DNA of 32,183 nt from Rhodoferax sp. (lineage in GTDB: Bacteria; Pseudomonadota; Gammaproteobacteria; Burkholderiales; Burkholderiaceae_C), in contig JARXAU010000008.1 in NCBI GenBank assembly GCA_029865675.1, positions 1 through 32,183 of the forward strand, given 5' to 3'. This document shows, one piece after another, positions 1-9,500 of this stretch. A program made the position numbers and the translations under genes. Every line of letters begins with the position of its first letter. The first letter of the stretch is position 1. Below the pieces are notes generated by a model, which did not search any database, was not told the DNA's origin, and saw only the letters and a list, made by a program, of their open reading frames with translations.

Positions 1-2
1 TC

Positions 3-1403
3 CGCGCCAGTGCCGGCCTGGCCGCTGCGGCCGCCGCCCCAGGCCTGCGCCTGCACCTGCCTCTGGCCATGGGCCTGGCCGGCCTCGGGGCACTGGCCAG
101 CCAACGCGCCCAGGGCGCCGGCATCCAGGACGGCTACAAGGCCCTGGTGTGCCTGTACCTGGCTGGCGGCAACGACAGCCACAACTGGCTGCTGCCCACC
201 GACCCCGGCAACCGCGCCACTTACGCCACCGCCCGGGGTGAACTGGCCTGGCCCACCGCCCGCGTGCAAGACATCGGCCAGGGCGGCCAGGCCAGCGGCC
301 GCAGCTTTGGCATGCCGGTGGAACTGGCGCCGCTGCGGCGGTGGTACAGCCAGGGCAAGCTGGCCTGGCTGGCCAATGTGGGCACGCTGGTACGGCCCGT
401 CACCAAGGCCGATTTCCAGGCCGGCGTGGGCCTACCGGCCAAGCTGTTCAGCCACAACGACCAGGCCGCCACCTGGCAGAGCCTGCAGCCCGAAGGCGCG
501 CGCAGCGGCTGGGGCGGGCGCATGGGCGACATCCTGATGGCGGCCAACCAGCAACCGGTGTTCACCGCCGTGTCGGCCAGCGGCAATGCGGTGTTTCTCA
601 GTGGCAGCCAGGTCACGCAATACCAGGTGGGCACCAACGGCCCGGTGGCCATCAATGGCGCGCAAGACGGCTGGCGTGCCGGCAGCAGCACCGTACCGGG
701 TGAACTGCGCAAGCTGCTGGCCGGCAGCGGCGCCAACGCCTTCGAGGCTGAATACCTGCGGGTGGTGCAGCGCAGCCTGGCCACCAGCGGCGCGCTGCAG
801 GCCGCCCTGGCCGCCGGCCCGGCGCTGGATCTGCCCACCGCCCCCATCACCTTGCCCGCCGGCACGGCACTGGCGCTGAACAACGACACCCTGGCCCGGC
901 AGCTGCGCATCGTGGCGCGCATGATCGCCGCCGGCCCGGCCATGGGCATGAAGCGGCAGGTGTTCATGGTCAGCGTGGGCGGCTTCGACACCCACAGCTT
1001 CCAGATGCGCGACCAGCCGCTGCTGATGGGCCGCCTGGCCCATGCGGTCGATTGGTTCCTGCAGACCATGCAGGCCCAAGGCCAGTTCAACAACGTGGTG
1101 CTGTTCTCGGCCAGCGACTTCGGCCGCGCCTTGGCCAGCAACGGCGACGGCTGCGACCACGGCTGGGGCGGGCACCATTTCATGGCTGGCGGTGCGGTGC
1201 GGGGCGGGCGCATCCACGGCACCATGCCCATCAATGCCCTGGGCACCACCAACGACCTGGGCGCCGGCCGCCTGCTGCCCAGCACCGCGGTGACGCAGTA
1301 CGCCGCCAGCCTGGGCAGCTGGATGGGCCTGGGGCCGGCTGATCTGGCCACGGCGCTGCCGGGGTTGGGCAACTTTGGGGGTGGGTTGGCGCTGGTGGCT
1401 TGA
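3..1403 (+). CDS. DUF1501 family protein, 5'-truncated by window edge (frame is open from base 3; Tat/secretion-like N-terminus)
   Basis: Open frame from the window start (RASAGLAAAAAAPGLRLHLPLAMGLAGLGALASQRAQGA...). DUF1501-like motifs GGNDSHNW, SVGGFDTHS.QMRDQP, SASDFGRALASNGDGCDHGWGGHHF. Strong similarity to the second DUF1501 copy at 12371..13783. Confidence 0.88.
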   Translation, partial: RASAGLAAAAAAPGLRLHLPLAMGLAGLGALASQRAQGAGIQDGYKALVCLYLAGGNDSHNWLLPTDPGNRATYATARGELAWPTARVQDIGQGGQASGRSFGMPVELAPLRRWYSQGKLAWLANVGTLVRPVTKADFQAGVGLPAKLFSHNDQAATWQSLQPEGARSGWGGRMGDILMAANQQPVFTAVSASGNAVFLSGSQVTQYQVGTNGPVAINGAQDGWRAGSSTVPGELRKLLAGSGANAFEAEYLRVVQRSLATSGALQAALAAGPALDLPTAPITLPAGTALALNNDTLARQLRIVARMIAAGPAMGMKRQVFMVSVGGFDTHSFQMRDQPLLMGRLAHAVDWFLQTMQAQGQFNNVVLFSASDFGRALASNGDGCDHGWGGHHFMAGGAVRGGRIHGTMPINALGTTNDLGAGRLLPSTAVTQYAASLGSWMGLGPADLATALPGLGNFGGGLALVA

Positions 1404-1434
1404 CGCGTTGCAGTGAGCGGCAGTTGGCGGCCAG

Positions 1435-1545
1435 CTACAGCGCTGCAATGAAATCGTCGATGGACACGTCAGCTTGCCTCAGCAGGCCAGCGAGTGTGCC
1501 GACCTTCAACTCGTCATGCATGGGGATCACACGAGGCCCAACACT
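1435..1545 (-). pseudogene. hicA toxin C-terminal remnant
   Basis: Minus-strand frame reads SVGPRVIPMHDELKVGTLAGLLRQADVSIDDFIAAL*, matching the HicA C-terminus (..VPMH.ELKVGTL..ILRQAG.S..EF). No N-terminal half or start is present; it abuts the hicB stop. Confidence 0.65.
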
Positions 1546-1751
1546 TAGGCAAGTGCAGGAACTGAAAATGTGGTGATGAACGTGTGGCCATGCGTGACCA
1601 GAGGAAACTCAGCCAGGTACAAGACCGTGGCTTCCTTGAGGTTCGCAACCGCCTCTTCGACTGTTTCACCTTGCGTCGTCGTACCAGTCTCGGGGTTCAA
1701 CGCCGCATAACCGCCCTCTTCGGCAGGTGTCAACACAGCGGTCAGTTCCAT
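1545..1751 (-). CDS. hicB: HicB-family antitoxin
   Basis: MELTAVLTPAEEGGYAALNPETGTTTQGETVEEAVANLKEATVLYLAEFPL...TTFSVPALA is typical of short HicB antitoxins. The start is set at the internal Met of ORF 1545..1787. Confidence 0.8.
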   Translation of the reverse strand: MELTAVLTPAEEGGYAALNPETGTTTQGETVEEAVANLKEATVLYLAEFPLVTHGHTFITTFSVPALA

Positions 1752-1859
1752 GGATGTTCTCTGTTGATGGGAAGAGGCAAATCGCATGCTATTGCAAGTT
1801 CACAACGCAATGGTCATGCAACGCAAGGGTTTCAAGGCGAAAGGCCAGAAGGCGATGGG

Positions 1860-1965
1860 CGCAGCCTGGCCACCAGATGCGCGACCAGCCGCTGCAGCGG
1901 CAACAGCGGGACCACGATGCACGTGTTGAGGTGGTTCAGCAAATCTGCCGGCAGGCAAGCGCCAT
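1860..1965 (-). pseudogene. Possible CcdB-like toxin fragment
   Basis: Minus frame ANGACLPADLLNHLNTCIVVPLLPLQRLVAHLVARLRPS resembles the CcdB core (..DLLd.L.TRvVvPL.p...arRL.P). Short, with no start and no C-terminus. Confidence 0.3.
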
Positions 1966-2091
1966 TTGCATCGGCTGACTCGCCAGTGGATCGTCACGTT
2001 CAACATCCGCGACTTTCAAGCTGCGACCGGTCTGGGCATCGGGGCCATCACGCCAGCCAAGTTTCTCAACCTTCTGGAGAACCCACGATGA
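1963..2091 (+). pseudogene. PIN-domain toxin C-terminal remnant
   Basis: Plus frame HLHRLTRQWIVTFNIRDFQAATGLGIGAITPAKFLNLLENPR* matches the C-terminus of PIN (COG1569-like) toxins (IVTfNiRDF...lTPaeFL..L). The stop overlaps the downstream antitoxin ATG (ATGA). Confidence 0.6.
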
Positions 2092-2345
2092 GTGCCATGA
2101 GCATCCGCCTGTCTGAATCCCTGCACTGCAATGCACGCGCATATGCAGAGCGTGAGGGCGTGTCGGTGAACCAGCTGATCGCGACCGCCCTGGCCGAAAA
2201 GCTGGCGGCGCTGGGCGCTGAGGATTTTTTGCAACAGCGTGCAGCGCGCAGCAACCGGCAGCAGTTTGAAGCGGCACTGGCCCAAGTGCCGGCCGATACG
2301 CCGATGACCGGCGACGAACTCAACTCTGGCACCTGCAAACCCTAA
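2088..2345 (+). CDS. Ribbon-helix-helix/HicB-like antitoxin (85 aa)
   Basis: MSAMSIRLSESLHCNARAYAEREGVSVNQLIATALAEKLAAL..., an Arc/RHH-like antitoxin pattern directly after the PIN remnant. Confidence 0.72.
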   Translation: MSAMSIRLSESLHCNARAYAEREGVSVNQLIATALAEKLAALGAEDFLQQRAARSNRQQFEAALAQVPADTPMTGDELNSGTCKP

Positions 2346-2434
2346 AACGGGTACCTTGCCACCCATCACCGCCGGATGAAACCAATCGGCGAGAGGTCTG
2401 GTTTCACCTGTCACCCGTCGAGCACTCGGCATCG

Positions 2435-2797
2435 GTGAGAGATCTGACGACGGAGACAAAGGCTTCCGGCAGTAAGCATGCAGCCGACCGGCCATCCTTG
2501 AAGCAACTGCTGCTGTCGGATGAGCCCCGCCCGCACGGCGGCGTGCTGGCCTGGCTTGACCAGGCCAACGAAGCAGACCTGCAGCTGTCGGTGGTGACGA
2601 TTGGGGAGATCCAGGCCGGCATCGAACTGACCAGAGACCAGGACGCAGCCAAGGCGGCCAGCATCGAGCGCAACGAAGACGCCATGATCGCGGCGACAGC
2701 CGCTGTCCACAAACTGACGGTTGTGACACGCAACGTGGCCGACTTTGCGGTCTTCGGGGCGCCGGTGATCAATCCGTTCCAACCGCCAAAGGCCTGA
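2435..2797 (+). pseudogene. Degenerate VapC/FitB-type PIN gene, apparently fused to an upstream antitoxin tail and internally deleted
   Basis: PRPHGGVLAWLDQANEADLQLSVVTIGEIQAGIELTRDQDAAKAASIE then directly NEDAMIAATAAVHKLTVVTRNVADFAVFGAPVINPF. The usual N-terminal (Y)LLDTNVISE catalytic motif and the central ~35 aa are missing. The leading ADRPSLKQLLLSDEPR resembles a Phd-type antitoxin tail. Confidence 0.6.
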
Positions 2798-2900
2798 GCT
2801 CGGCGGGGCATGGCGCTGCTGCCCAATGCGCACACGCGGCCAGGTCACCTTGCAGGTGTTGATGTGGTGCTTCGGGCACACACGGCGTCGCGGGTTCACC

Positions 2901-2916
2901 CTTAACACCAGTTAAG
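2901..2916. promoter_or_regulatory. Perfect 6-bp inverted repeat upstream of gmd
   Basis: CTTAAC-acca-GTTAAG at 2901-2916, 41 bp upstream of the gmd start. Operator-like symmetry only; function unknown. Confidence 0.25.
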
Positions 2917-2957
2917 CTTGGGCACCCTTCAACGCCCCAAACCACCAGCCTTCAACG

Positions 2958-4070
2958 ATGAAAACTGCCCTGATCACCGGCGTGACCGGCCAAGACGGCG
3001 CTTACCTGAGCGAACTGTTGCTGAAAAAAGGCTACATGGTGCACGGCATCAAGCGGCGGTCGAGCCTGTTCAACACCGACCGGGTGGACCACCTGTACCA
3101 GGACCCGCATGTCGACAACCAGCGCTTCAAACTGCATTTTGGTGACCTGACCGACAGCACCAACCTGATCCGCATCGTGCAGGAAACCCAGCCCGACGAG
3201 ATCTACAACCTGGGCGCCATGAGCCATGTGGCCGTGAGCTTCGAGCAGCCTGAATATGCAGCCGACGCCGACGGCATCGGAACGCTGCGCTTGCTGGAAG
3301 CCATCCGCATCCTGGGGCTGACCAAGAAAACCCGCTTCTACCAGGCCAGCACCAGCGAGCTGTATGGCCTGGTGCAAGAAATCCCGCAGAAGGAAACCAC
3401 GCCCTTCTACCCCCGCAGCCCCTATGCGGTGGCCAAGATGTATGCCTACTGGATCACGGTGAACTACCGCGAGGCCTATGGCATGTATGCCTGCAACGGC
3501 GTGCTGTTCAACCATGAAAGCCCGTTGCGCGGCGAAACCTTCGTCACCCGCAAGATCACCCGGGCCATTGCCCGCATTGCGCTGGGCCTGCAAGACTGCC
3601 TGTACCTGGGCAACATGAGCGCCCTGCGCGACTGGGGCCACGCGCGTGACTACGTGCTGATGCAGTGGATGATGCTGCAGCAAGAGCAACCCGACGACTT
3701 TGTGATTGCCACCGGCGTGCAGTACAGCGTGCGCCAGTTCGTTGAAAAATCAGCCGCCGAGCTGGGCGTCACGCTCAGCTTCCAGGGTGAAGGCGAAGCC
3801 GAGATCGGCGTGGTGGCCAAGGTGACGGGCGACAAAGCCAAGTGCAAGGTGGGTGACGTGATCGTGCGGGTTGACCCGCGCTACTTCCGCCCCACCGAGG
3901 TGGAAACCCTGCTGGGCGACCCGAGCAAGGCCAAGGCCAAACTGGGCTGGGAGCCCACCACCACCCTGGACGAGCTGGTGAAGGAAATGGTGCTGGCCGA
4001 CTACACCGCCGCCCGCCGCGATAGCCTGGTGAAAATGGCCGGCTTCCAGGCCTACGACTACAACGAGTGA
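2958..4070 (+). CDS. gmd: GDP-mannose 4,6-dehydratase
   Basis: [36 protein letters not shown]..., [58 protein letters not shown] are canonical GMD motifs. Confidence 0.97.
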   Translation: MKTALITGVTGQDGAYLSELLLKKGYMVHGIKRRSSLFNTDRVDHLYQDPHVDNQRFKLHFGDLTDSTNLIRIVQETQPDEIYNLGAMSHVAVSFEQPEYAADADGIGTLRLLEAIRILGLTKKTRFYQASTSELYGLVQEIPQKETTPFYPRSPYAVAKMYAYWITVNYREAYGMYACNGVLFNHESPLRGETFVTRKITRAIARIALGLQDCLYLGNMSALRDWGHARDYVLMQWMMLQQEQPDDFVIATGVQYSVRQFVEKSAAELGVTLSFQGEGEAEIGVVAKVTGDKAKCKVGDVIVRVDPRYFRPTEVETLLGDPSKAKAKLGWEPTTTLDELVKEMVLADYTAARRDSLVKMAGFQAYDYNE

Positions 4071-4098
4071 CACAACAAGCCAGCAAGGGGCATAGACC

Positions 4099-4338
4099 GT
4101 GGATGCAATACGAGAGCTGTTGACGGTGGAAGGCCGCACAGTGACGATCACCTTGCCAGACCACTTTCACGCCAAGCGCGTGGAAGTCATCGTGCTGAAT
4201 GCCGATGAGCAGCTTGCGCCCACGCCAAAACTTGCATTCAGCGGCCGGCGCCCGTCACCCTTGCTGGCAGGCACACGCATCGTCGGAGACATCATGGCGC
4301 CGGTGGTTGCCGACGCCGACTGGGACACCCTGAAGTGA
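4099..4338 (+). CDS. VapB-like antitoxin of type II TA pair (GTG start)
   Basis: 79 aa, MDAIRELLTVEGRTVTITLPDHFHAKRVEVIVLNADEQ..., with a DUF2281-like beta-strand core and a C-terminal [19 protein letters not shown] typical of PIN-partner antitoxins. It overlaps the downstream toxin. Confidence 0.72.
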   Translation: MDAIRELLTVEGRTVTITLPDHFHAKRVEVIVLNADEQLAPTPKLAFSGRRPSPLLAGTRIVGDIMAPVVADADWDTLK

Positions 4339-4724
4339 TGCTTCTCGACACCCATGTGTGGCTGCGATGGCTTTCGCCCGTTGACATGCCATTGCCCACG
4401 CAGGTGATCGATGTGCTGGAGGCAAACACCGACCTTGCGGTGTCTGCGGTTTCTTGCTGGGAAGTGGCCTATCTGGCGAAGCGCGGCCGTTTGCAGTTGC
4501 CCTTGCCGCTGGCCGATTGGATGTCGGAGGCCCTGGCTGGATCTGGCATTTCCTGCATACCGCTCGACGCGCAGATTGCAACAACCGCAGCTGAGTTGTC
4601 AGACATCCACCGAGACCCGGCAGACCGCTTCATCATCGCCACCGCGCTGGCAACACGCAGGCGTTTGTTGACGCTGGACAGCGTGATTCCGCATTACCCC
4701 GAACTGCAGGGCCATTTGGCATGA
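4335..4724 (+). CDS. PIN-domain toxin (VapC-like), apparently intact
   Basis: [65 protein letters not shown]: conserved acidic residues of type II PIN toxins are present. GTG or the next ATG (4338) may be the start. Confidence 0.88.
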   Translation: MMLLDTHVWLRWLSPVDMPLPTQVIDVLEANTDLAVSAVSCWEVAYLAKRGRLQLPLPLADWMSEALAGSGISCIPLDAQIATTAAELSDIHRDPADRFIIATALATRRRLLTLDSVIPHYPELQGHLA

Positions 4725-5701
4725 CCCCCCAATCCCGCATCTATATCGCCGGCCACCGCGGCCTGGTGGGCAGCGCCATCGTGCGCCGGCTGCAGGCCGC
4801 TGGCCACAGCAACCTGCTGCTGCGCACCCATGCCGAGCTGGACCTGACCGACGCCCGCGCCACCGAAGCCTTCTTCAAGGCTGAGCGGCCCGAGTACGTC
4901 TTCTTGGCCGCCGCCAAGGTGGGCGGCATCGTGGCCAACAACACCTACCCGGCTGAGTTCATCCGCGACAACCTGGCCATCCAGACCAACGTGATCCATG
5001 CGGCCTGGCAGGCCGGCGTGCAACGCCTGCTGTTCTTGGGCAGCAGCTGCATCTACCCCAAGCTGGCACCCCAGCCCATGCCCGAGAGCTGCCTGCTGAC
5101 CGGCCCGCTGGAGCCCACCAACCGCCCCTATGCCCTGGCCAAGATTGCCGGCATTGAAATGTGCTGGAGCTACAACCGCCAGTACGGCACCCGCTACCTG
5201 GCGGCCATGCCCACAAACCTGTACGGCCCGGGCGACAACTACCACCCGACCAACAGCCATGTCATCCCGGCGCTGATCCGCCGGTTTCATGAAGCCAAGC
5301 TGCGCGGCGACAGCGTGGTGACGGTGTGGGGCACCGGCACCCCCAAGCGCGAGTTCTTGTACAGCGACGACATGGCCGACGCCTGCGTGTTCTTGATGCA
5401 CCTGCCCGACGACCGCTACACCAGCCTGCTGGGCAGCGACGAAAGCGTGACAGGCCGATTTGAGCCGCCGCTGGTGAACATCGGCGTGGGCCATGACGTG
5501 ACCATTGCCGAACTGGCCGCCGTGGTGCAACAGGCCGTGGGCTACACGGGGCAGATCAATTTCGACCCCAGCAAGCCCGACGGAACGCCACGCAAGCTGA
5601 TGGATGTGGGCCGCATCAATGCCCATGGCTGGATCGCCAGCACGCCCTTGCAGGCCGGGCTGGCCGTGGCTTACCAAGAGTTTCTGGCCTCGGGCGCCTG
5701 A
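4721..5701 (+). CDS. fcl: GDP-L-fucose synthase
   Basis: [116 protein letters not shown]. Confidence 0.97.
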   Translation: MTPQSRIYIAGHRGLVGSAIVRRLQAAGHSNLLLRTHAELDLTDARATEAFFKAERPEYVFLAAAKVGGIVANNTYPAEFIRDNLAIQTNVIHAAWQAGVQRLLFLGSSCIYPKLAPQPMPESCLLTGPLEPTNRPYALAKIAGIEMCWSYNRQYGTRYLAAMPTNLYGPGDNYHPTNSHVIPALIRRFHEAKLRGDSVVTVWGTGTPKREFLYSDDMADACVFLMHLPDDRYTSLLGSDESVTGRFEPPLVNIGVGHDVTIAELAAVVQQAVGYTGQINFDPSKPDGTPRKLMDVGRINAHGWIASTPLQAGLAVAYQEFLASGA

Positions 5702-5859
5702 GCGCTGGCCACGCTAGCCACCAAGTGCGGTGGCTGCAGCGAACACACGCTGCCCTGTGCCGTGGACTGCAACATCGCCAGCGCGCTGCCGACATGGCCT
5801 TGGCGCGGCGCCCAGCTGCCAGCCACGAGCCACTTGACCGCCACACCGGCATCGGCCAT
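5671..5859 (-). pseudogene. N-terminal fragment of a PIN-domain toxin
   Basis: [53 protein letters not shown] resembles the PIN N-terminus vDAsVAvKWlv.....ALaLL....g...l.pPhl.aeVa. It lacks the remaining PIN half and runs into the fcl 3' end. Confidence 0.55.
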
Positions 5860-6521
5860 GCAGATCACAGGCAAAGCGTGCCGCATGCTGCGATGCACTG
5901 CGCTTCAGTGACCTGAGGGGCCTGCGGATGGCCAGCCAGGGTGCGGGCGACTGCAGCGTCTGCAAGGTGGCAGCCCGCATCACCAGGCGCAGGGCGCCCA
6001 TGCGCTTGACCTGACGAACCCGCCCCAGCGTTGGCAACTGGTTCGGCACGGTCAGGCCTTGCTTGCCCTGGAAAGTGAGCGCGCGGCGATAGCGCGTCAG
6101 ACATGCAGCAAAGTGCCGTGCAAAGCGGTGCGCCAAGCGGTGCCTCAGCACCAAGTTGTGGCGGTTGTTGGCGCCTGCACCCGCCTTGAGCACATCCAAC
6201 TACTTGCCCACGCCGTGCCCTGCGCGGACGCGGCAATTTCGCCATGCCGAAGCCGAGCACGGACTTTGCAAGTGATAAAAACGAGCAATAAGCTGTTACA
6301 AGATACAGCTCAAGCCTATTGAGAAATATGCCGATACCCGAACAACAGCGCTCTGTGGCCTAACCAAGGCAGTCGGGCGACGAGGGGTGCCCTGCGCACA
6401 CTTTGTCACAACAGCCGAAACAGACGTCTGTTTAGACGCATACCTGCAACCTAGGGATTGCAAGATGCAGATATCGGGTAGTCAGCCGTCCACGCGTCCT
6501 ATTTCTGAATGTCCTTCGACC

Positions 6522-9500
6522 ATGCTGCCCCCATTGAACTTGTTCCACAAGGCACGTTTTGCCTGCATGGTCTTGATTGTTTGTTTGACAACAGCTTGCG
6601 GAGGGGGGAGCCCGGCCGATACGGGGCCTGGCGCACAAGCTGAGCGTGCACCGGCGCCCGAGGCAGACAGCCAAGCTGGGCCCACAAAGCAACGGCAATC
6701 AGTAACGATAAACGCAGAAGGCCTGGCAACAGCGCTGGTTGTGCGCGCCCACGGTGTGTCGGCAGGTGGCGTCGGCCCGATCATGCAGGTGTGGGCAAAC
6801 GGCGTTCTGATTGGGACAGTTGAAGTCCGGGCGACGCTGCCCACTGACTACGGGTTCACAGTTCCGGGTCTGCTGGTTGGAACGCGTCTGGATATCGTGT
6901 TCACCAACGACGCTACCGTTGGTACATCCAACCGCGACTTGATCGTCACCCATGCTGTTGCCGGCAAGACGCTAGTACTGCCCACGGCACCCAACGTGAC
7001 CTATGACCGCGGTATCGGCACCGCCGCATTCGACGGCGCTGATGTGATCAGTGGTCGGTCAGACATGGGCTGGAGTGGAGCCTTGCGCATGACCTGGCCC
7101 GAACCCAACCTGACCAGCACTGTCACCGTGCGCGCCAGCGGCACGCTGGCCGACGGCGTGGGCCCTGTGATGGCCCTGCGCGTGGACGGCGTGGTGATGG
7201 GCAGCACCGAGGTGCGGTCCACCGAGCCCGCCGACCATGTGTTTGCCGTGTCCCCGCTGGCCGTGGGCAGCAGGATCGACGTTGTCTACACCAACGACGC
7301 CACCATCAACGGGCAAGACCGCAATCTCAACGTGCACTACCTGATGGCGGGCACCACCGTGCTGTTGCCTAACGCGCCAGGTGTCACGCTTGACCTGGGC
7401 AGCGGCCTGGCGGCATTTGATGGTGTGGGCGTGCAACCCGGCCAGTCCAGCATCACCAGCAACGGCGCGCTGCGCGGCCGATGGCCCGCCGCCAACATGA
7501 CCGACACGCTCACCGTGCGGGCCAGTGGCACGCTGGCAGGCAATGTCGGGCCCATGATGCTGGTGCTGGTCAACGGCGTGGTGCTGGGCACCACCGAAGT
7601 GCGCAGCACCACGCCCACTGATCTGCGCTTTGCCACCCTGCCCCTGCAACCCGGCGCCCAGGTGCAGGTGCGCAACACCAACGCCGGCAACCTGAACCTG
7701 GCCTACACCATGGCGGGCAAAACGGTGTTGCGCCCTACCGATGCAAGGATGCAAGCCAGTGCCGCGACGGCGCTGGACGGCCCTTGGCCGCAACCTAATC
7801 TCACCGACACCATCACCGTGCGCGCACGGGGCACGCTGGCCGGTGGTGTGGGCCCCGTGATGCAGGTGCTGATCGACGGCGTGTTGGTGGGCACCGCTGA
7901 AGTGCGCAGCACAGACTTTGCCGACTACAGCTTCCCCGCCTTCGCCATGCAACCAGGGCGCAAGGTCGATGTCGCCTTCACCAACGACGCATTGATCAAC
8001 GGGGCAGACCGCAATCTCTTCGTCGCCTACCTGCTCTCTGGCAACACCTTCCAGTTGCCCAACGCCAGCGGCAACACATTCGACCGTGGCGCTGGGGCAG
8101 CAGCCTTCGATAGCACCGACGTCATAGCAGGCACTGGCAACCTGCCCGACAACGGCGCGCTGCGCACCACCTGGCCGCTGCCCAACATCACCAGCAGCGT
8201 CACCGTGCGCGCCAGCGGCGCCCTGGCAGGCAACGTCGGGCCCATCATGCGGCTGTGGGTTGATGGCGTGGCCGTCAGCAGCGTCGAAGTGCGCGCAACC
8301 AGCCCTACCGACTACAGCCTGCCCACCCCACCGCTGCAGCCCGGCAGCAGGGTCAACGTCACATTCGACAACCCCGCCACCGTGGATGGCGCACAGCGCC
8401 GGCTAGACCTGGCCTACCTGATGGCCGGCACCACCGTGCTGAAGCCCAGCACCAGCGGCGCGGTGTATGCCGCCGGCAACCTGCAGGCCAGCTGGCCGAC
8501 GGCCAACCTCACCGACACCCTGACTGTGCGCGCCTACGGCGTGCTGGCAGGCAACATCGGCCCGATCATGCAGGTGCTGGTGGACGGCGTGCTGGTCGGT
8601 ACGCAGGAAGTGCGCGCCACCGACCCAGCCGACTATCGGTTTCTGGTGCCAGCCCTGAAGCCAGGCACCAAGATCGATGTGGCCTACACCAATGACAGCT
8701 CGGTCAACGGTGTGGACCGCAACCTGTTCGTCTTGCAGCTCATGTCGGGCAACACCTTCCAGTTGCCGACCGCCCCTGGCAGCACCTACGACCGCGGCGC
8801 GGGCGCCGCAGCCTTTGACGGGCTGGACCTGATCCCCAGCACGGGCGCCGTGCACAGCAATGGCGCTGTGCGCATGACCTGGCCCGAGCCCAACCTGACC
8901 AGCACTGTCACCGTACGCGCCAGCGGCACATTGGCCGAAGGCGTGGGCCCGGTCATGGCCCTGCGCGTGGATGGCGTGGTGGTGGGCAGCATCGAGGTGC
9001 GGTCCACCGAGCCCGCCGACCATGTGTTTGCCGTGCCCCCGCTGGCCGTGGGCAGCAGGATCGACGTGGTCTACATCAACGATGCCACCATCAACGGGCA
9101 AGACCGCAACCTCAACGTGCACTACCTGATGGCAGGCACCACCGTGCTGCTGCCAACCGCGCCAGGTGTCACGCTTGACCTTGGCAGCGGCCTGGCGGCA
9201 TTTGATGGTGTGGGCGTGCAGCCCGGACAGTCCAGCATCGCCAGCAACGGCGCATTGCGCGGCAGATGGCCCGCCGCCAACATGACCGATACGCTCTCCG
9301 TGCGCGCCAGCGGCACGCTGTCAGGCAATGTCGGGCCCCTGATGCAGGTGCTGGTCAACGGCGTGGTGCTGGGCACCACCGAAATACGCAGCAGCACCCC
9401 CACTGATTTGCGCTTTGCCACCCTGCCCCTGCAACCGGGCGCCCAAGTGCAGGTGCGCAACACCAACGTCGGCAACCTGAACGTGGCCTATGCCACCGCC

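Noticed and set aside
221-1372. 383-aa and 338-aa minus-strand ORFs opposite DUF1501
   Set aside because: Spurious open frames opposite a high-GC coding gene; sequence has low-complexity Ala/Arg/Pro content and no motif.
4694-5677. 327-aa antisense ORF opposite fcl
   Set aside because: Mirror-frame artefact; fcl on the plus strand has complete canonical motifs.
5714-6199. Possible transposase remnant on the minus strand
   Set aside because: Basic, Arg-rich translation but no DDE/HTH motif or terminal inverted repeats that I could see; only the PIN-like fragment is supportable.
6387-6521. N-terminal extension of the 1994-aa ORF
   Set aside because: The Met at 6522 gives a clean lipoprotein signal peptide (MLPPLNLFHKARFACMVLIVCLTTAC); the upstream 45 codons would bury it.
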